A stretch of 9,375 nucleotides of DNA, taken from positions 1 to 9,375 of the forward strand of contig JAIXRB010000214.1 of the NCBI GenBank assembly GCA_027485405.1. Direction: 5' to 3'. The stretch is from Leptospiraceae bacterium (GTDB lineage Bacteria > Spirochaetota > Leptospiria > Leptospirales > Leptospiraceae). The notes under the pieces were generated by a model. That model was not told where the DNA came from, searched no databases, and worked only from the letters and a program-made list of their open reading frames with translations. Of the stretch, positions 6,055-9,375 are shown piece by piece. A program made the position numbers and the translations under genes. Every line of letters begins with the position of its first letter. The first letter of the stretch is position 1.

Positions 6055-7178
6055 AAGGACCTCCTCAAAACTTTCTGAAAACAATCCGCTGTTCTTTGCG
6101 CCGCTTTTTTCCAAGTGAAGACACTAGTATCGTAGGAAATTTTTGGAGAGGTCAATGCTGTTTCTAATGCCGAAACCCAGTCTGAAAGCAAATTTGTTTT
6201 TGTTTGCAAATAACAAACTTTGTCACCGCCAATCTCTCGAAAAGTGGGTATGTCTGAAACCACGGAAGGCAATCCCAAATGCATAGCTTCTAAAAGTGGA
6301 ATTCCAAATCCTTCATAGTGAGATGCGAATGCGAATGCGGATGCCCGATCATAAATTGGAATCAGGTCTTCGTCCGAGACAGAATCAAGGATAGAAATTC
6401 TTTGGGTTTTCGTTGCAAAGTCTTGCAACTCTTGAATGAATTCCATAGACTCCCAACCTATTTTTCCCACTATGACCCAATGAAGATCTGGATTTCGTTG
6501 CGATAAGAGTTTAAAGACGGCAAATAAAAAGGGGTAGTTTTTGCGAGGTTCAATTGTGGATACAGAAAGCAAGTATTTCTGAGGTAAAAATTCCATTTTC
6601 TTTGTTTTGGCTCTGTCTCTAAGTTGCTTTAACTCATCTGCATTGACTGCTGGATAGGTGACATCTGTTTGATTTTCAGGATATTCAAAGAATTTCACTA
6701 CATCGTCGCTAGTAGATTTTGAAATGCTCAGAATAAAGCTAGATCGTAAAACGGAATACCTTTGGAAAAACCTTTGTTGCAGGCGAGCAACCCAGCGCAT
6801 AGTCTCTGGGTATTTGTACAAGACTAAGTCACAGTAGGTTAAGACAGCAGGCAATTTCTTAGGTAAGAACGGAGGAAGAACTTGTTGGCTACCCCAAAAT
6901 AGGTCGAGATTCAGCTTTCGCAATAAAAAAGGTACATATAAGTTATAGTAGACACCTCCTTTCCATTTCCAAAATCCACCCTCTTCGTGCCAGAGCAAAT
7001 GCGGTTCTTTGGAAAGTATACTATGGTCAGGATGAATCGGCTTATGACTAAAAAGATGAATCTCGAAAAGATTTTTATCTGGAAATGCTTTTAGAATTTC
7101 AGATAAGAGACGACCAACTCCCGACATCTTTGTGGAGAGGGGTCTTGCATCCATGCCGATTCGAATCTTTTTTGGCAT
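6051..7178 (-). CDS. GT4-family glycosyltransferase
   Basis: Predicted cytoplasmic retaining glycosyltransferase with a GT-B fold, 375 residues, typical for the family. The N-terminal acceptor domain has MDARPLSTKMSGVGRL (9-24) with the glycine-rich loop. The C-terminal donor domain begins near LLSVSTIEPRKNY (203-215), continues through WVIVGKIGW (234-242), and holds the signature HYEGFGIPLLEAMHLGLPSV (287-306), with the E-x7-E pair Glu289 and Glu297. DIPTFREIGGD (309-319) is the usual closing motif. There is no signal peptide or membrane helix. The ATG at 7178 lies four bases after the cysQ stop and has only a weak ribosome site, so coupling is likely. Substrates cannot be told from the sequence. 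LPS or another surface glycan is a reasonable guess, given that the downstream gene encodes an exported lipoprotein and rfaE genes lie in the same window. Confidence 0.92.
   Translation of the reverse strand: MPKKIRIGMDARPLSTKMSGVGRLLSEILKAFPDKNLFEIHLFSHKPIHPDHSILSKEPHLLWHEEGGFWKWKGGVYYNLYVPFLLRKLNLDLFWGSQQVLPPFLPKKLPAVLTYCDLVLYKYPETMRWVARLQQRFFQRYSVLRSSFILSISKSTSDDVVKFFEYPENQTDVTYPAVNADELKQLRDRAKTKKMEFLPQKYLLSVSTIEPRKNYPFLFAVFKLLSQRNPDLHWVIVGKIGWESMEFIQELQDFATKTQRISILDSVSDEDLIPIYDRASAFAFASHYEGFGIPLLEAMHLGLPSVVSDIPTFREIGGDKVCYLQTKTNLLSDWVSALETALTSPKISYDTSVFTWKKAAQRTADCFQKVLRRSL
6060..6066 (-). promoter_or_regulatory. Strong ribosome binding site of the TlpA-like gene inside the glycosyltransferase end
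   Basis: GAGGAGG lies within the last codons of the glycosyltransferase, five bases before GTG at 6054. It decides the start and, with the GTGA overlap, indicates coupled translation. Confidence 0.8.
6322..6344 (-). repeat. Imperfect hexamer repeat inside the glycosyltransferase gene
   Basis: GCATTC-like units repeat nearly four times and encode alternating Ala-Phe (AFAFAS, residues 281-286) on the strand just before the donor-binding signature. The unit is six bases, so gain or loss would keep the frame. Confidence 0.5.
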
Positions 7179-7182
7179 GGGT

Positions 7183-8046
7183 TTACCAAGATTTAGAAAC
7201 GCAAGTTTTCAAAGAATCGATTGGTTTTTTGGATAAGAGGAACTCGATGGCTGGTTTGGTTCCAGCTACTAGACCGTAGCTTCTTGTATTTTGATTGTTA
7301 AATGTATAAACTTCCTTTTCTTCTAGAGGGAAAAAAGAGAATATACGGTCATCTAATAAACCGAAACCACCGCAAATGTCCCATTCATTCTTTGGTTTGA
7401 ACGAAATAACAAGGTCACAATTGCCAGAGGAGAGTAAACCTAGTTTGTAAGCAATGGAGCCGACAGGTTTGATTTGGAATTCGTTTTCCCAAAAAGGATC
7501 AGAAAACAAACCAGCTTTGAACTCAGAAAAGGATACCATGAGTTTGGGCTTTTTCAGCTCTTTGGGGTTAGTCGCTCTATTCCCTTGTTTGGGCTCCAAC
7601 TCTGAAATTGAATAGTTGCGGTATGGAGCTTGTAAGGTTAAACTGATCAGCTCACCGCCCCTTTCCTTTAAAAACATCTCACCAGTTGCTGGGTTAAAAA
7701 TGATTCCAAGCACTACTTTCCCGTTTTGGGAAAGACCCAGACTTAGCGCAAATTCTGGGTTCTTTGCAACGAATTCACGGGTTCCGTCGATGGGATCCAA
7801 GATCCAAACATATTCTTTGGAAAGCCGCTCATCGCTGTCTTTTGTTTCCTCCGACAGAAATCCATGGTCGGAAAATTGACTTCGTATGAAGTTTTCTAGA
7901 ATGGAATTAGCTTTTAAGTCGGCTTCGGTGACAGGGTCATTCACACCCTTGTCTTTGACAGAAAAATCAGAATTGTAGATAGAGAGTATAACATCCCCAC
8001 ACTCTAACAGTGTAGGGAAACATTTAGCTAGAATAGATTGAGCCAA
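7183..8046 (-). CDS. cysQ: 3'(2'),5'-bisphosphate nucleotidase, CysQ-like (inositol monophosphatase superfamily)
   Basis: Predicted magnesium-dependent phosphatase that turns 3'-phosphoadenosine 5'-phosphate into AMP, clearing a by-product of sulfate assimilation and of carrier-protein phosphopantetheinylation. It has 287 residues. Metal-site motifs are DPVTEAD (37-43), LSEET (64-68), WILDPIDGTREFV (81-93) and EWDICGG (221-227), giving Glu66/Glu67, Asp84, Asp87 and Asp223 as likely ligands. EF after DGTR, instead of NF, favours CysQ over inositol monophosphatase. GSIAYKLG (196-203) is also family-typical. The part after Asp223 is atypical: the usual AGG-containing strand is replaced by LLDDRIFSFFPL. 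The start is TTG at 8046, with no ribosome site. It is forced by the TAG of the preceding gene in the same frame 12 bases upstream and by the lack of any nearby ATG or GTG. A related sugar-phosphate phosphatase is the main alternative. Confidence 0.85.
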   Translation of the reverse strand: MAQSILAKCFPTLLECGDVILSIYNSDFSVKDKGVNDPVTEADLKANSILENFIRSQFSDHGFLSEETKDSDERLSKEYVWILDPIDGTREFVAKNPEFALSLGLSQNGKVVLGIIFNPATGEMFLKERGGELISLTLQAPYRNYSISELEPKQGNRATNPKELKKPKLMVSFSEFKAGLFSDPFWENEFQIKPVGSIAYKLGLLSSGNCDLVISFKPKNEWDICGGFGLLDDRIFSFFPLEEKEVYTFNNQNTRSYGLVAGTKPAIEFLLSKKPIDSLKTCVSKSW

Positions 8047-8058
8047 AAGAAAAAATGG

Positions 8059-8490
8059 CTACTTTTTATCTTCAGTATGAGCGCCAAGTAAATCGGCACC
8101 TTCTGGCTTTTCTAAAATCCTTTCTTCATAGGGAGAAGTTTGATAGATCTCAGGGTCGACGGGAAAAATATAGCTGATATAATACGACTTGTATTTGACG
8201 AAGAATTGGTTGCTGTTTGAAAAACGCTCGGATTGCACATCTTGCATTTTCAAGTCTTTCAGATCTTTTTTTGGATTCTCTAGTTTATGACCCAAAGTCA
8301 TTCGAATCGAGGAAAGAAGGTTGCCCTCAAGGATTTTCTTCTTTTGTTCAGCTGTCAAAGTTCGGTTTCTTAAGTAGCTATCGAGTTTTGAAAATTCCTC
8401 AGCCAGGGTTTTTCCAGAGTTAGCGTCTTGGGCGGTGAGATTTGAAACAAATAAAAAAAATAGCGATGTCAATAGGATGATAAATGGCAT
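8059..8490 (-). CDS. Small exported protein of unknown function
   Basis: I do not recognise this family. The 143-residue product opens with a hydrophobic run (residues 3-16) ending SNLTAQD, a plausible signal peptide cleaved after Ala20, with no lipobox cysteine, so a periplasmic or secreted protein is likely. The mature part of about 120 residues is charged and probably helical at first (about 28-85, Lys- and Glu-rich), then has the aromatic stretch QFFVKYKSYYISYIFPV (around 98-114) and a polar tail. There is no cysteine in the mature part. ATG at 8490 is chosen over the longer frame to 8577 (TTG, 62 nt inside the helicase gene) because AAGAGG lies nine bases upstream and the signal peptide then starts at the N-terminus. 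It lies 25 nt after the helicase gene and 12 nt before cysQ, so it is probably co-transcribed with both. Confidence 0.72.
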   Translation of the reverse strand: MPFIILLTSLFFLFVSNLTAQDANSGKTLAEEFSKLDSYLRNRTLTAEQKKKILEGNLLSSIRMTLGHKLENPKKDLKDLKMQDVQSERFSNSNQFFVKYKSYYISYIFPVDPEIYQTSPYEERILEKPEGADLLGAHTEDKK

Positions 8491-8499
8491 AATTACAAA

Positions 8500-8505
8500 C
8501 CTCTT
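8500..8505 (-). promoter_or_regulatory. Ribosome binding site of the small exported protein
   Basis: AAGAGG on the minus strand sits nine bases before ATG at 8490, supporting the short start that exposes the signal peptide. Confidence 0.5.
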
Positions 8506-8515
8506 TCTTAGTTTC

Positions 8516-9375
8516 CTAAGACATAATTTCAAGCGGCGTGTAAGCGAGTAAGAATTTTTTTTCCACAAATTGTCCAAATCTCACATCTGCCTTTAAATTG
8601 TCCCCAGAACCAGTCAGTTTGACAATCTTTCCTTCTCCGTAGACCTTATGTCGAACCTTTTGGCCTTCTCGAAAGACTTGGTTTTTGTCCGATCCAAGCT
8701 TTGATTCTCTTTTTTCCGACTGGGTGTCGGCGTTTTTTGCCTGTGGCGGAGATTCTGGACGACGGACTCCAAAAACTGGCGCAGATTCTTTGTTTTCCCA
8801 GAATTCGTCTGCGATCTCATCTATAAATCGAGAAGAGACCCGTGCTTCTACCACCCCAAATTTTTTGGTGAAATTTGAATAACTGATTTCCAAAGACTGA
8901 CGAGCTCTTGTGATTGCCACATAACAAAGTCTGCGTTCTTCTTCGACACCTTCCTTACTTTCGGAAGCTAAAAAATGAGGAAATGTCCCCTCTTCCATTC
9001 CGGCTATAAAAACATTTTTAAACTCAAGTCCTTTTGCATTGTGAATTGTCATTAGAGAAACATAGTCACTCACATTTTGTTGGTCTTCTTCACTTGTGAG
9101 TAAACTAACGGAATTGAGGTATTCGGAAAGACTTGGTTCTTCGGAATTAGCTTCATATTCTTTGAGTGCATTGACAAATTGATTTAAATTCTCTAATCTA
9201 CTAAATGATTCTTCTGTTCCTTCTGTCTCTAGGGATTCACGATAGCCTGATCTTTCTATCAACTCATAGGCAATATCTGAAGGTGATTCTTTCTTTTCAA
9301 AATCCTCCATTAGGTCTTCTAAGAGAGAAGCTAAGTCTTTTAATTTTGTGATTGTTCCTTTTTTGATCCCAGAGA
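8516..9375 (-). CDS. pcrA: PcrA/UvrD-type DNA helicase, C-terminal part (cut by right window edge)
   Basis: Superfamily 1A 3'-5' DNA helicase acting in excision and mismatch repair and in clearing stalled complexes. The frame is open to the right edge, so the ATG at 9310 is internal and about 285 C-terminal residues are seen; the ATPase Walker motifs lie outside. Visible, numbered from 9373: part of domain 2B with ELIERSGYRE and SRLENLNQF, then motif V VSLMTIHNAKGLEF (105-118) with FIAGMEEGTFPH, and motif VI EERRLCYVAITRARQ, whose TRA arginine is the expected ATP finger. SSRFIDEI closes domain 2A. A polar linker (about 195-232) leads to a C-terminal Tudor-like module GQKVRHKVYGEGKIV with VRFGQFVEKKFLLAYTPL, which in PcrA/UvrD binds RNA polymerase. 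The order matches full-length PcrA, so this is not a truncated gene. PcrA or UvrD naming is interchangeable here. Confidence 0.95.
   Translation of the reverse strand, partial: SGIKKGTITKLKDLASLLEDLMEDFEKKESPSDIAYELIERSGYRESLETEGTEESFSRLENLNQFVNALKEYEANSEEPSLSEYLNSVSLLTSEEDQQNVSDYVSLMTIHNAKGLEFKNVFIAGMEEGTFPHFLASESKEGVEEERRLCYVAITRARQSLEISYSNFTKKFGVVEARVSSRFIDEIADEFWENKESAPVFGVRRPESPPQAKNADTQSEKRESKLGSDKNQVFREGQKVRHKVYGEGKIVKLTGSGDNLKADVRFGQFVEKKFLLAYTPLEIMS

Noticed and set aside
6055..6114. N-terminal extension of the TlpA-like protein starting at 6114
   Set aside because: It lies wholly inside the glycosyltransferase gene, puts about 20 charged residues before the signal peptide, and lacks a site as strong as the GAGGAGG in front of GTG at 6054.
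8491..8577. Longer start (TTG at 8577) for the small exported protein
   Set aside because: It overlaps the helicase gene by 62 nt, and the signal peptide then begins at residue 30. ATG at 8490 has a plausible ribosome site and a normal signal peptide.
9308..9310. ATG at 9310 as the start of a short helicase-like protein
   Set aside because: The frame is open to the window edge, and the residues before the ATG continue the helicase domain 2B, so this is an internal methionine.
1..9375. CRISPR array, tRNA or rRNA gene, insertion sequence, prophage or defence system
   Set aside because: No regularly spaced repeats, no cloverleaf or rRNA-like tracts, no transposase or integrase, and no abrupt change in composition were seen. 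Neighbouring genes are ordinary chromosomal functions.

Overview
The window reads as ordinary chromosomal DNA from a spirochaete of the genus Leptospira or a close relative, more likely a saprophytic-type member than a low-GC pathogen. This is inferred from moderate to low GC (about 40% by eye, not computed), TTG and GTG starts, a relaxed spirochaete-style lipobox, and the general look of the proteins. No database search was possible. There are ten protein genes. Nine are on the minus strand and one, the LON-domain gene, is on the plus strand. Two are cut by the window edges: pyrG on the left and a PcrA/UvrD helicase on the right. I saw no RNA gene, insertion sequence, prophage or CRISPR array, and no stretch over 300 bases lacks a gene.

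Right to left, in the direction of transcription, the first block is tightly packed. It holds the 3' half of a PcrA/UvrD-type DNA helicase (8516-9375), a small exported protein of unknown role (8059-8490), a CysQ-like bisphosphate nucleotidase (7183-8046), a GT4-family glycosyltransferase (6051-7178) and a TlpA-like thioredoxin lipoprotein (5545-6054). Their junctions are 25 nt, 12 nt, 4 nt and a 4-nt GTGA overlap, which suggests one translationally coupled transcript. After a 119-nt gap comes a long-chain acyl-CoA synthetase (3491-5425), closed by a clear intrinsic terminator (3428-3464).

Next is an unrecognised 217-residue ORF (2739-3392) that starts just beyond that terminator and runs tail-to-tail into the plus-strand stand-alone LON-domain protein (2141-2755), with a 17-nt overlap. 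Only 47 nt separate the LON gene from the divergent rfaE1.

The left block is rfaE1 (heptose-7-phosphate kinase), rfaE2 (heptose-1-phosphate adenylyltransferase) and pyrG (CTP synthase). rfaE1 and rfaE2 supply two steps of ADP-heptose synthesis for the LPS inner core. pyrG supplies CTP, which is also needed to activate Kdo and in phospholipid synthesis. The glycosyltransferase, the acyl-CoA synthetase and the two exported proteins fit a mild envelope theme. The rest is housekeeping.

I found no convincing undescribed system. What deserves a second look is mostly architecture: start codons without ribosome sites (the LON gene, the 217-residue ORF, cysQ), the split rfaE pair, a coupled glycosyltransferase-thioredoxin junction, an atypical CysQ C-terminal part, and two uncharacterised proteins.
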